56,104 bases of DNA from Chitinophagaceae bacterium (GTDB lineage Bacteria > Bacteroidota > Bacteroidia > Chitinophagales > Chitinophagaceae). The translations under genes and the position numbers were made by a program. Where the stretch lies: contig JACMKU010000142.1 of NCBI GenBank assembly GCA_014379965.1, forward strand, positions 1-56,104, read 5' to 3'. Below are positions 9,075 through 17,264 of the stretch, piece by piece; the first letter of the stretch is position 1; the number at the start of each line of letters is the position of its first letter. The notes under the pieces were generated by a model. The model was not told the origin of the DNA. It did no database searches and worked only from the letters and a program-made list of their open reading frames with translations.

Positions 9075-9130
9075 TTTGCAAAATATACATGAACTTTTCA
9101 AAGGCTTACCTGATCCGGTAGGCCTTTTTT
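9040..9130 (+). promoter_or_regulatory. Histidine attenuator with three competing hairpins
   Basis: Segment 1 (TTACCC, 9040-9045) pairs with segment 2 (GGGTAA, 9049-9054) as a 6-bp hairpin with a 3-base loop. Segment 2 (GGTAAGC, 9050-9056) is also perfectly complementary to segment 3 (GCTTACC, 9104-9110). Segment 3, as the left arm 9100-9110, pairs with segment 4 (9117-9127) to form the terminator. A ribosome stalled at the His codons would cover segment 1 and free segment 2 for the antiterminator. A ribosome that reaches the stop codon would block segment 2 and allow termination. Confidence 0.88.
9100..9130 (+). terminator. Intrinsic terminator of the his leader
   Basis: An 11-bp stem (9100-9110 with 9117-9127, one G-U pair) and a 6-base loop run into six T bases at 9125-9130. 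It ends 14 bases before the hisG start codon. Confidence 0.88.
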
Positions 9131-9144
9131 GTTTAAATACGCGT

Positions 9145-9996
9145 ATGAAACTAAAGATCGCAATACAGAAATCAGGAAGGTTGTACGAAGACTCCTTACG
9201 TCTTCTGAAAGAGTGTGGCATACACATTTCCAACGGGGGCAACAAGTTGAAGACAGAGGCCTCCAATTTTCCCATTGAGGTGTATTTCCTTCGGGATGAC
9301 GATATTCCACAGTATGTCGAGGATGGCGTGGCGGACATCGGTATCGCGGGCGAGAATGTGGTGCATGAGAAACGCAGGCAGGTAGATGTGCTTGAGCACC
9401 TCGGATTCGGCAAATGCCGTCTTAGCATTGCCGTTAGCAAGAATGAATCGTTTAGTAAAGAGTGGCTCAGCGGGAAGAGGATTGCAACGAGTTATCCCGT
9501 CATTCTCCAGCAGTATCTCGATGAGCAGAAGATAACTGCCGAGATACACGAGATCAGCGGCAGTGTTGAGATAGCCCCTGGGATCGGCCTGGCAGATGCC
9601 ATATGCGATCTTGTGAGCAGCGGCTCTACGCTACTGACCAATGGCCTCAAAGAAGTAGAAACTATACTCCGCTCGCAGGCGGTGCTGATTAGCGATAAGA
9701 AAATGGGAGCTGAAAAGCGCCAGCTCGTGGAGAAGCTACTGTTTCGAATCAGGGCCGTGCAGAAAGCGCGTGACAACAAATACATTCTTCTAAACGCTCC
9801 CGATGATAAACTTGACGCCATCATCCGCCTATTGCCGGGCATGAAAAGTCCGACTGTACTTCCTCTCGCGACACCGGGTTGGAGCAGTGTTCACAGCGTA
9901 TTGCAGGAGGACGATTTTTGGGAGATCATCGAGCAGCTAAAATCCGCCGGCGCACAGGGTATCCTGGTAGTGCCTATTGAAAAAATGATCATTTAA
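9145..9996 (+). CDS. hisG: ATP phosphoribosyltransferase (long form)
   Basis: This is the first enzyme of histidine synthesis, joining ATP and PRPP. The 283 residues correspond to the long HisG form with a C-terminal ACT-like regulatory domain, so histidine feedback is expected without HisZ. The start MKLKIAIQKSGRL at 9145 matches the family. In-frame codons upstream run through the leader terminator and are not part of the protein. Recognisable motifs include DDIPQYVEDGVADIGIAG and the phosphate-binding SSGSTL. Its stop overlaps the hisD start by one base. Confidence 0.96.
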   Translation: MKLKIAIQKSGRLYEDSLRLLKECGIHISNGGNKLKTEASNFPIEVYFLRDDDIPQYVEDGVADIGIAGENVVHEKRRQVDVLEHLGFGKCRLSIAVSKNESFSKEWLSGKRIATSYPVILQQYLDEQKITAEIHEISGSVEIAPGIGLADAICDLVSSGSTLLTNGLKEVETILRSQAVLISDKKMGAEKRQLVEKLLFRIRAVQKARDNKYILLNAPDDKLDAIIRLLPGMKSPTVLPLATPGWSSVHSVLQEDDFWEIIEQLKSAGAQGILVVPIEKMII

Positions 9997-11300
9997 TGAT
10001 GAAGATTCACAATACTCCAGACAGGCGGGACTGGCCACGTATTCTTGCGAGGCCTGTGATGGACACGACTACACTTCGAGATTCAGTGGGACTCATTCTC
10101 CAGGATGTAAAAGCGAATGGTGATGAGGCTGTCAGGAAATACACATTGCAGTTCGATGGCGTAGCGATTAGCCAATTGGGCGTTGATGAAACATCTCTCC
10201 AGAATGCGGCTTCGCAACTTAGTCCTGCATTGAAACAGGCAATAGCAGTTGCAGCTGCTAACATCCGGAAATTTCATGCCCAACAGGCGACCCGCCAGGT
10301 AGTCGTGGAGACCATGCCTGGCATACGTTGTTGGCAACGGGCTATTGGCATTGATAAAGTAGGGTTGTATATACCTGGAGGAACGGCGCCACTTTTTTCA
10401 ACTGTGTTAATGCTTGGAATACCCGCAGCGCTTGCCGGTTGCCAGGAGATCATCCTTTGTACTCCTCCAACGTACAATCAGGAAGGAGGGGGAAACACGG
10501 CGGAAATTCATCCGGCAATATTATATGCCGCTCACCTCGTCGGTATTACGAAAGTATTTGCGGTAGGTGGCGTTCAGGCTATCGCGGCAATGGCCTATGG
10601 CACGGAAAGCATACCTGCAGTATACAAGATCTTCGGACCCGGCAATCAGTTCGTGAATTGCGCCAAGCAAATGGTTCAACTGGATGGCCTCGCAATTGAC
10701 ATGCCCGCAGGGCCGAGTGAGGTATGCGTCTTAGCGGATGAAAGTTGCGACCCCGCTTTTGTAGCCGCCGATCTTTTATCCCAGGCTGAGCATGGGTCGG
10801 ACAGCCAGGTGTTGTTAGTTTGTACCAATCATTCTATCGTCGAAAGGATCGTGCAGGAGATGATGACTCAACTTCGATATTTGCCGAGAAAGGATGTAGC
10901 AACAAAGGTGTTGGTTGGTAGCAACGCGGTTATAATTTCGGATATGAAAACGGCCATCGAACTGGTGAATGAATACGCACCCGAGCACCTGATCATTTCT
11001 TGCGAAAGTGCGGAGGAGATTGCAGGAAGTATTCGAAACGCCGGCTCCGTATTCATTGGAAACTATTCGCCTGAGAGCGCAGGTGATTATGCAAGCGGTA
11101 CTAATCATACTTTACCCACCAATGGATTCGCGCGTAGTTTTAGTGGAGTGAGTATCGATAGCTTTGTAAAAAAAATAACCTACCAGCAATTGACGAAGGA
11201 AGGTCTGACGGCCATCGGCGAGGCAGTCGAAGAGATGGCCCGAGCCGAGGGTTTGGAGGCTCACCGAAATGCGATCAGTTTACGTCTAAATAAACAGTAA
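9996..11300 (+). CDS. hisD: Histidinol dehydrogenase
   Basis: The Zn- and NAD-dependent enzyme oxidises histidinol to histidine, the last two steps of the pathway. The 434-residue protein shows the GGTAPLFSTV region, FGPGNQFVNCAK, the AGPSEV motif and the zinc-site segment SQAEHGSDSQ, plus EYAPEHL near the C terminus. Either ATG of the ATGATG at 9996 and 9999 could be used; the first overlaps the hisG stop by one base (TAATG), which suggests translational coupling. Confidence 0.97.
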   Translation: MMKIHNTPDRRDWPRILARPVMDTTTLRDSVGLILQDVKANGDEAVRKYTLQFDGVAISQLGVDETSLQNAASQLSPALKQAIAVAAANIRKFHAQQATRQVVVETMPGIRCWQRAIGIDKVGLYIPGGTAPLFSTVLMLGIPAALAGCQEIILCTPPTYNQEGGGNTAEIHPAILYAAHLVGITKVFAVGGVQAIAAMAYGTESIPAVYKIFGPGNQFVNCAKQMVQLDGLAIDMPAGPSEVCVLADESCDPAFVAADLLSQAEHGSDSQVLLVCTNHSIVERIVQEMMTQLRYLPRKDVATKVLVGSNAVIISDMKTAIELVNEYAPEHLIISCESAEEIAGSIRNAGSVFIGNYSPESAGDYASGTNHTLPTNGFARSFSGVSIDSFVKKITYQQLTKEGLTAIGEAVEEMARAEGLEAHRNAISLRLNKQ

Positions 11301-12358
11301 TGAACTTTGACCTGGACAGACTCGTTAGGGACAACATAAGGGAGTTGACACCATACTCATCGGCAAGGGATGAGTTCAAGGGCGAAGCGAAGATCTTTCT
11401 CGACGCGAATGAGAATAGCCTGGGTTCGCCACTCGTGAAGTGGTACAACCGGTACCCGGATCCACGCCAGGCCGAACTCAAAAAGGCGATAAGTAAAGTA
11501 AAGGGCCTCGCACCGGAGCATATCTTTCTTGGAAACGGCAGTGACGAATGTATCGACCTGCTCTACCGATGTTTCTGTACCCCCGGCAAAGACAATGTGA
11601 TTGTCTGTCCTCCTACCTATGGCATGTACGAGGTGAGTGGCCATATCAATGACGTGGAAGTCAGGAAGGCGATGCTGCAACCGGATTTCCAGCTTCATGT
11701 CGCTCAAGTGGAACAGTTGGTCGATGAGAACACGAAGATCATCTGGATTTGTTCTCCCAATAATCCAACAGGAAATTCTTTCAATAGGGAAGATATTGAG
11801 ACCATACTTAACAACTTCAACGGACTCGTGGTGATCGATGAGGCGTATGTCAATTTTTCGAGGCATAAATCATTTCTCCAGGAACTAAAGGATTATCCGC
11901 AGCTCGTAGTATTGCAGACCTTTAGCAAGGCCTGGGGTCTGGCAGCTTTGCGCCTGGGAATGGCATTCGCCTCACCCGATATCATAAGCATATTGGATAA
12001 GGTGAAACCACCGTACAATATCAATAAAGCAACGCAAGACCTGGTGAAGGAAGCGCTTAACGATATTGACCAGGTAAACGATATGATCAAGGACCTGGTC
12101 GATATGAGGAACGCATTGTTTAGTGTGTTGGAGAAACACCCCCTGGTAGAAAAGGTGTATCCGTCGGATGCGAACTTCCTACTGGTGAAGATGAAAGGTG
12201 CGAGGAAGATCTATGAGTACCTCTTGACGCGTGGCATCGTTGTTCGTGACAGGAGTAACATCCAGCTCTGTGACGACTGCCTGCGGATCACGATAGGAAC
12301 TGAAGATGAGATAACCCTGATGATGAGGGCACTTAAAGAATACGTAAAGAAACCATGA
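11300..12358 (+). CDS. hisC: Histidinol-phosphate aminotransferase
   Basis: This PLP-dependent fold-type I aminotransferase makes histidinol phosphate from imidazole-acetol phosphate. The 352-residue length is typical. The nucleotide-like GNGSDECID segment, WICSPNNPTGN, VIDEAYVNF and the PLP lysine region TFSKAWGLAALRLG are present. The start overlaps the hisD stop by one base (TAATG) and the stop overlaps the hisB start, so it is fully embedded in the operon. Confidence 0.97.
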   Translation: MNFDLDRLVRDNIRELTPYSSARDEFKGEAKIFLDANENSLGSPLVKWYNRYPDPRQAELKKAISKVKGLAPEHIFLGNGSDECIDLLYRCFCTPGKDNVIVCPPTYGMYEVSGHINDVEVRKAMLQPDFQLHVAQVEQLVDENTKIIWICSPNNPTGNSFNREDIETILNNFNGLVVIDEAYVNFSRHKSFLQELKDYPQLVVLQTFSKAWGLAALRLGMAFASPDIISILDKVKPPYNINKATQDLVKEALNDIDQVNDMIKDLVDMRNALFSVLEKHPLVEKVYPSDANFLLVKMKGARKIYEYLLTRGIVVRDRSNIQLCDDCLRITIGTEDEITLMMRALKEYVKKP

Positions 12359-13488
12359 TGAAAAGAGTATTATTTATCGACAGAGATGGAGTCATCTTCA
12401 GCGAGCAACCGCCCGACTACCAATTGGATGCTATAGAGAAAATACATTTCATGCCGGGTGTGATTGGGGCATTGTCATTAATCGCGGAAAAGCTGGATTT
12501 CTACAAAGTACTCATCACTAATCAGGATGGTATGGGTACGGACATTTTCCCAGATGCAACTTTCTGGCCTTACCAGGACTTAATGATCAGAACTCTCCAA
12601 GGCGAAGGTTTCGTCTTCGATGAAATCCACATCGATAGGACATTCGAAAAGGAGAACAAACCAACCAGGAAACCGGGTACCGGACTTCTTACACATTTAA
12701 TGGATAGGAAGAGGTATGATCTCGACAACTCCTTTATGATCGGTGACCGATGGACGGATGTACAACTCGCGATGAATCTTGGTGTAAAGGCGATTCTTAT
12801 CAAATCCCCGTACCTGCCACTGACCGCTGAACAGGAGGAAAAGTATAAGGACACGATCGCACTAGCTACCACTGATTGGACGGAGATATATGCGTTCCTG
12901 AAGAACGGGTTACGGAAAATACATCATCGTCGCGATACGAATGAGACGCAGATCAGTATTACTCTCAATGCGGATGGTAGTGGGCAAACAGACATTCATA
13001 CTGGTATTGGTTTTTTCGATCATATGCTTGACCAGATAGCAAGGCATGGAAAGCTCGACCTGTCGATAACAAGCAAGGGCGACCTGCACATCGACGAACA
13101 TCATACCATAGAGGATACAGGCATTTCGTTGGGTGAGGCATTCGCTAAGGCGATAGGGGATAAAAAGGGAATGGAGCGCTACGGATTCGCACTGCCGATG
13201 GACGATGCAGATGCAAAAGTGCTGATCGATTTCGGGGGACGACCCTGGATAGTATGGAACGCAAGTTTTGCCAGGGAGAAAATTGGTGAGATGCCAACGG
13301 AGATGTTCTTCCATTTCTTCAAATCGTTCAGCGATGGGGCGAAGTGTAACCTGAACATAGAATGCAAAGGAGACAATGAACATCATAAGATCGAGGCGAT
13401 ATTCAAGGCGTTTGCAAAAGCAATCAGGATGGCGATCAAGAGAGACCCGTTTGATAATTACCTGCCAAGTACAAAGGGAGTGCTGTAG
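12355..13488 (+). CDS. hisB: Bifunctional histidinol-phosphatase / imidazoleglycerol-phosphate dehydratase
   Basis: The 377-residue protein joins an N-terminal HAD phosphatase (about 1-165; FIDRDGVI with the nucleophilic Asp, later GDRWTDVQLA) to a C-terminal dehydratase (about 185-377). The dehydratase carries the two metal-binding histidine stretches, FFDHMLDQIARHG and DEHHTIEDTG, and the repeat of the second type in NEHHKIEAIFKA. This is the same two-domain design as enterobacterial HisB. The start ATG at 12355 overlaps the hisC stop by four bases. Confidence 0.97.
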   Translation: MMKRVLFIDRDGVIFSEQPPDYQLDAIEKIHFMPGVIGALSLIAEKLDFYKVLITNQDGMGTDIFPDATFWPYQDLMIRTLQGEGFVFDEIHIDRTFEKENKPTRKPGTGLLTHLMDRKRYDLDNSFMIGDRWTDVQLAMNLGVKAILIKSPYLPLTAEQEEKYKDTIALATTDWTEIYAFLKNGLRKIHHRRDTNETQISITLNADGSGQTDIHTGIGFFDHMLDQIARHGKLDLSITSKGDLHIDEHHTIEDTGISLGEAFAKAIGDKKGMERYGFALPMDDADAKVLIDFGGRPWIVWNASFAREKIGEMPTEMFFHFFKSFSDGAKCNLNIECKGDNEHHKIEAIFKAFAKAIRMAIKRDPFDNYLPSTKGVL

Positions 13489-13525
13489 CCACCTCATGGA
13501 AAACATAATCAATCAGGAAAAAGAA

Positions 13526-14146
13526 ATGAACGAGCGGCTGCCGCTGGCCATCATCAAGTACAACGCTGGAAACATCCAGAGTGTGATGTTTGCGTTGGAG
13601 CGTCTAGGTGTGAACGCCGTGGTGACTGATAATATTTCCCAGATACAACAGGCGAATAAAGTAATATTTCCAGGTGTTGGCGAAGCTAGCAGCGCAATGC
13701 AGTACTTACGTGAGCGAGGACTCGACCAGGTTATACGGGAATTGCATCAGCCGGTGCTCGGTATCTGTCTCGGAATGCAATTGCTATGCTCTCACTCGGA
13801 GGAAAACGACACCTCATGCCTGGACATCGTTCCAGTGCAAGTCAGGAAGTTTATAAGTGAATCCGGTGAAGGAAGGACGAAGGCTCCCTTGAAGGTGCCA
13901 CAAGTCGGATGGAACAATATTTATTCATTGCGAACGAAACTATTTGATTCGGTACTGGAAGACAGTTTCATATATAATGTGCATAGCTATTATGCGGAGA
14001 GCAGTAAATATTCCATCGCCTCGTGCGAATACGGTGTCGAGTATGCAGCGGCTGTCCGTAAGGATAATTTCTACGGTGTGCAGTTCCATGCGGAGAAGTC
14101 CGCAGGAGTAGGCGCACAAATTTTAAAAAATTTTATTGAATTATGA
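13526..14146 (+). CDS. hisH: Imidazole glycerol phosphate synthase, glutaminase subunit
   Basis: This class I glutamine amidotransferase feeds ammonia to HisF. The nucleophile elbow GICLGMQLLC and the His-Glu pair in VQFHAEKS are present. The ATG at 13526 gives MNERLPLAIIKYNAGN and follows an AGGA at 7-base spacing. An upstream ATG at 13496 would add ten residues and leave only 7 bases after hisB, and cannot be excluded. The stop overlaps hisA by four bases. Confidence 0.95.
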   Translation: MNERLPLAIIKYNAGNIQSVMFALERLGVNAVVTDNISQIQQANKVIFPGVGEASSAMQYLRERGLDQVIRELHQPVLGICLGMQLLCSHSEENDTSCLDIVPVQVRKFISESGEGRTKAPLKVPQVGWNNIYSLRTKLFDSVLEDSFIYNVHSYYAESSKYSIASCEYGVEYAAAVRKDNFYGVQFHAEKSAGVGAQILKNFIEL

Positions 14147-14862
14147 CGATCATTCCGGCTTTGGATATCATCGATGGAAAATGCGTTCGTCTAACGCAGG
14201 GCGACTATACTCAGAAGACGGTTTATAACGAGCGTCCCCTGGAAGTAGCAAAGAAGTTCGAAGATGCAGGGCTTAAGCGTTTGCACCTGGTCGATCTCGA
14301 TGGAGCAAAGGAAGGAACAGTTAGGAACTGGAAGGTGTTAGAAACGATTGCCGGGAAAACGGCACTGGTCATTGATTTTGGCGGCGGCATAAAGACAGCG
14401 AAGGATGTGGAGATCGTTTTCGAATCGGGTGCATACCTAGCTACTGTCGGCAGCATGGCTGTGGAGAACGAGCTGGAGTTTAAGAACTGGCTTACGCGAT
14501 TCGGTGCCGATCGCTTCCTGCTCGGCGCTGATGTGAAGAATGAGAAGATCGCTATCCATGGATGGCAGGAGACCTCTGAATTGTGGGTTTATGATTTTAT
14601 TGAAAAATACATTCAGGAAGGCATAGCCCAGTTGTTCTGTACCGATATCAGCAAAGACGGCAAATTGGAGGGACCTTCTATTGACCTCTACAAGAGCATC
14701 CTTGAGAAATTTCCCACATTGAATTTCATTGCAAGTGGCGGCATCAGTTCCCTTCATGATCTGGAAGAATTGGCGAAGATTGGTTGTGGGGGTGCGATTG
14801 TAGGTAAGGCGATTTACGAGAACCGGATTAAACTCGCGGAGTTGGTAACGTTTAACGTTTAA
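14143..14862 (+). CDS. hisA: ProFAR isomerase (phosphoribosylformimino-AICAR-P isomerase)
   Basis: This TIM-barrel enzyme of histidine synthesis has 239 residues. PALDIIDGKCVRL carries the catalytic Asp, and LVIDFGGGIKTA and FIASGGISSLHDL are the phosphate-binding strands. The ATG at 14143 overlaps the hisH stop. The last residues (VTFNV) and the stop codon TAA are encoded by the left arm of the CGTTTAA palindrome that follows, so the repeat has set the end of this protein. Confidence 0.96.
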   Translation: MTIIPALDIIDGKCVRLTQGDYTQKTVYNERPLEVAKKFEDAGLKRLHLVDLDGAKEGTVRNWKVLETIAGKTALVIDFGGGIKTAKDVEIVFESGAYLATVGSMAVENELEFKNWLTRFGADRFLLGADVKNEKIAIHGWQETSELWVYDFIEKYIQEGIAQLFCTDISKDGKLEGPSIDLYKSILEKFPTLNFIASGGISSLHDLEELAKIGCGGAIVGKAIYENRIKLAELVTFNV

Positions 14863-14996
14863 GGGTTTAACGTTTAACGTTCTTCAGGTCAAGATTTCAA
14901 TATAGAAATGAGAACGCTGATCTCTCGGAAATTTAATTATGATGACGCACGTTCTGAAATCAGAACGTTAAACGTTAAACCCTTAATCGTTAAACG
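14846..14996. repeat. CGTTTAA heptamer palindrome, copy B, inside the his operon
   Basis: The left arm at 14846-14881 and the right arm at 14963-14996 are reverse complements with one mismatch over about 34 bases, and an 81-base spacer lies between them. A minor hairpin GTTCTG/CAGAAC (14951-14966) sits at the right junction, as in copy D. The element separates hisA from hisF, which otherwise belong to one operon, and supplies the hisA stop codon. Confidence 0.88.
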
Positions 14997-15007
14997 ACAA
15001 AGAGACG

Positions 15008-15766
15008 ATGCTATGTAAAAGAATCATCCCCTGCCTCGACATCAAAGACGGCCGCACCGTAAAGGGTACCAACTTCGTTGACCTTCGCGATGCGGGCGAT
15101 CCGGTGGAACTAGGTGCGATGTATGCGCGCCAGGGAGCGGATGAATTGGTTTTCCTTGATATCACCGCTACCGTGGAGAAGCGCAAGACACTGGTAGAGC
15201 TCGTACGTAGGATTGCAAGAGAGTTGGACATACCGTTTACTGTCGGTGGGGGTATATCGAACATATCAGATGTTCATGCGCTGTTGGACAATGGAGCAGA
15301 TAAAATTTCGATCAACACGGCCGCGTTTCGTGATCCAGGACTTTTGAGGAGCATGGCTAAGGAATTTGGCAGCCAATGTATCGTACTGGCGATAGATATA
15401 AAACAGGAAGATGATCGGGAATGGTATGTGTATCTTAACGGTGGTAGAACGAAGACGGAAATGAAAGCGATGGACTGGGCTCGGCGTGGCTGCGACGAAG
15501 GCGCAGGTGAGATACTGCTTACATCTATGAATCACGATGGTACCAGGCAGGGGTTCGCATTAGGGATATTGAAGGAAATGGTAGATGAACTATCCATTCC
15601 TGTGATAGCGAGTGGCGGCGGTGGTGAATTGGTACACTTCAAAGATGTCTTCCAGAAAGCGGCTGTGGATGCGGCACTGGCCGCGAGCATTTTTCATTTC
15701 AACGAAATAAGCATTCCCGTGCTTAAAGTGTATTTAACAGAAAATAATATCCCAGTAAGAAAATAA
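15008..15766 (+). CDS. hisF: Imidazole glycerol phosphate synthase, cyclase subunit
   Basis: This TIM-barrel partner of HisH forms imidazole glycerol phosphate and AICAR. The 252 residues are typical. The motif [12 protein letters not shown] carries the first catalytic Asp, [12 protein letters not shown] carries the second, and FTVGGGIS and VIASGGGG bind phosphate. It is separated from hisA by the 151-base palindrome rather than by the overlap seen elsewhere in this operon. Confidence 0.97.
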   Translation: MLCKRIIPCLDIKDGRTVKGTNFVDLRDAGDPVELGAMYARQGADELVFLDITATVEKRKTLVELVRRIARELDIPFTVGGGISNISDVHALLDNGADKISINTAAFRDPGLLRSMAKEFGSQCIVLAIDIKQEDDREWYVYLNGGRTKTEMKAMDWARRGCDEGAGEILLTSMNHDGTRQGFALGILKEMVDELSIPVIASGGGGELVHFKDVFQKAAVDAALAASIFHFNEISIPVLKVYLTENNIPVRK

Positions 15767-15772
15767 AAAGAT

Positions 15773-16372
15773 ATGAATATCGATTATGGTAAGTATGCGG
15801 ATGGCCTGGTGCCGGCGATAGTGCAGGATAGCAGGACAGGTCAGGCATTGATGCTAGGCTTCATGAACGAACAGGCGCTGCAAGAGACAAAACGTTCAGG
15901 CCACGTGACCTTCTTTAGCAGAACAAAAGAACGCCTTTGGACGAAGGGAGAGGAGAGTGGTCATTACCTGGAGTTGGTAAGTATTGATGCCGATTGTGAC
16001 AATGATACCCTTCTCATTAAGGCGAGGCCCCACGGTCCAGTCTGCCATACCGGGACAGATACGTGCTTCGGGGCAACCAATACCGGTTTTGGCTTCGTTT
16101 ATCAACTGGAGGCGATCATTCGTCAGCGACAGGAGCAGGCTGAGGCCGGTTCTTATGTTTCGAACCTCATGAAAAAGGGAATCAATGCAGTGGCCCAGAA
16201 AGTGGGTGAAGAGGCTGTGGAAATGGTGATCGAATCGAAGGACAATGATCGCAAGAAATTCCTGGATGAAGCGGCGGATCTCTTGTTTCATTATCTTATA
16301 TTGCTAAAGGCAAAAGGCCATTCCCTGGCGGAAGTTGAAAATGTCCTGGAAGGCCGGCACAAGGAGAAGTGA
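15773..16372 (+). CDS. hisI: Bifunctional phosphoribosyl-AMP cyclohydrolase / phosphoribosyl-ATP pyrophosphohydrolase
   Basis: This HisIE fusion has 199 residues and catalyses steps two and three of the pathway. The N-terminal cyclohydrolase (about 1-110) has SRTKERLWTKGEESGHYL and the Zn/Mg segment DCDNDTLLIKARPHGPVCHTG (written here only as a landmark). The C-terminal MazG-like pyrophosphohydrolase (about 115-199) has KVGEEAVEMVIE and DEAADLLFH. It follows hisF by 6 bases and closes the operon. Its TGA stop lies within the first GTGAGTG unit of the next repeat tract. Confidence 0.96.
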   Translation: MNIDYGKYADGLVPAIVQDSRTGQALMLGFMNEQALQETKRSGHVTFFSRTKERLWTKGEESGHYLELVSIDADCDNDTLLIKARPHGPVCHTGTDTCFGATNTGFGFVYQLEAIIRQRQEQAEAGSYVSNLMKKGINAVAQKVGEEAVEMVIESKDNDRKKFLDEAADLLFHYLILLKAKGHSLAEVENVLEGRHKEK

Positions 16373-16403
16373 GTGGTGAATGGTGAATGGTGAGTGGTGA
16401 ATG
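16369..16403. repeat. GTGARTG heptamer tract
   Basis: Five tandem 7-mers (GTGAGTG, GTGAATG, GTGAATG, GTGAGTG, GTGAATG) begin three bases before the hisI stop codon has ended, so the stop is part of the repeat. The same unit recurs, with inverted arms, at 49654-49810 and inverted at 32820. Confidence 0.85.
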
Positions 16404-16474
16404 GCACCCAGATTTTCAGAGACCATGGTAATCCGTAACAAGAAAGACATCACCGTATTCTCAAACTGATTACC

Positions 16475-16516
16475 TTTTACATTTTGCATTTTAAGTTTTG
16501 CATTTTACATTTCACA
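16475..16516. repeat. TTTTACA heptamer tract
   Basis: Six tandem 7-mers lie upstream of the small secreted protein gene: TTTTACA, TTTTGCA, TTTTAAG, TTTTGCA, TTTTACA, TTTCACA. They form a near-mirror run of a unit not used elsewhere in the window. Confidence 0.75.
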
Positions 16517-16561
16517 GAGTCTGTACCATCTTGAACGTTTCGTTGACCACATCCAACTATT

Positions 16562-17050
16562 ATGGTACGTACTGCACTTACCTTATTCCTTCTGGCGACA
16601 ACATGTAGCGCCTTCAGTCAGTCGGCTATTGCTGAAGCCAAACCCGATTCTGTGCGGATCAGGTCGGAGGTAAAGGCCTTGGAAAATATCCGTAAGCAGA
16701 TGACCGACAAGGTTCGCAAACTCGCCATCGCATGCAGGGAGGACAGTATCGGGATACTTAACCTGAAAAATAACCGGGAGGATGTATCCCTTCAATGTGC
16801 AAAATTGAAGACCGGGATTGTGGAACTGGAGAAAAACAAGAATAAGACCAAGGAACAGAAGAAACTCCTCAAAGATCTCAAACAGGGCCACATAGACATC
16901 CAGACCCGGATAAAGGGGATGGAAAAAGAACTAGGTGATATAGAAATAAATTATAAGGCATCTACCTCGCTTCTTACGAATGCACAAAAGATGCTAAAAG
17001 ACCTTACACACGAACTCCAGGAACTCCGCAGACTCCTCTCGCCGAAATGA
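16562..17050 (+). CDS. Small secreted coiled-coil protein, unknown function
   Basis: I do not recognise this 162-residue protein. It has a signal peptide (about residues 1-19, FLLATTCSAFSQ). The rest is almost wholly charged helix rich in Lys, Glu and Leu with heptad-like spacing, which predicts a periplasmic coiled coil similar in style to the helical parts of envelope-stress or division proteins. It stands alone between the his operon and the parE leader. No function is proposed. Confidence 0.75.
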   Translation: MVRTALTLFLLATTCSAFSQSAIAEAKPDSVRIRSEVKALENIRKQMTDKVRKLAIACREDSIGILNLKNNREDVSLQCAKLKTGIVELEKNKNKTKEQKKLLKDLKQGHIDIQTRIKGMEKELGDIEINYKASTSLLTNAQKMLKDLTHELQELRRLLSPK

Positions 17051-17110
17051 TCTGCTTCTTTTTCCACAAGCGTTAATAACTCAAAATCTGAAGTAGCAGG
17101 GCCGTTTTGT

Positions 17111-17118
17111 TATATTTG
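17111..17118 (+). promoter_or_regulatory. Promoter box (TATATTTG)
   Basis: An exact TAnnTTTG match, 147 bases before the parE start codon. The transcript would begin near 17125 and carry the structured segment described next. Confidence 0.6.
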
Positions 17119-17119
17119 C

Positions 17120-17230
17120 CTGCTTCGAAACACTGATTACAGCCAGGAGAAGCTATCCCCGGATCGGATGCAATGAACATGAACCCGGTAAAAAGTAAGT
17201 CCGGGGGGCTGCCCACTTTTGTTTTCGTGA
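17120..17230 (+). ncRNA. Candidate structured RNA (about 105 nt) upstream of parE
   Basis: The segment after the promoter box folds by nested complementarity. CAGCC near 17143 pairs with GGCTG near 17211, and inside it TCCCCGGA pairs with TCCGGGG about 40 bases further on. The outer ends (GCTTCGAAAC and GTTTTCGTGAGC) can form an imperfect closing stem. A long interrupted hairpin with an open centre and this length resembles 6S-type RNAs (the 6S-Flavo family of Bacteroidota). The conserved SRP RNA tip (GGAAGGAAGC) is absent. The folding is seen; the identity is only a guess, and it may instead be a structured parE leader. Confidence 0.45.
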
Positions 17231-17264
17231 GCTACCGAAGATTATTTTAAACCGACCATTTGAC

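Noticed and set aside
17120..17230. The structured segment upstream of parE considered as SRP RNA
   Set aside because: The conserved SRP tip (GGAAGGAAGC-like) is absent on both strands.
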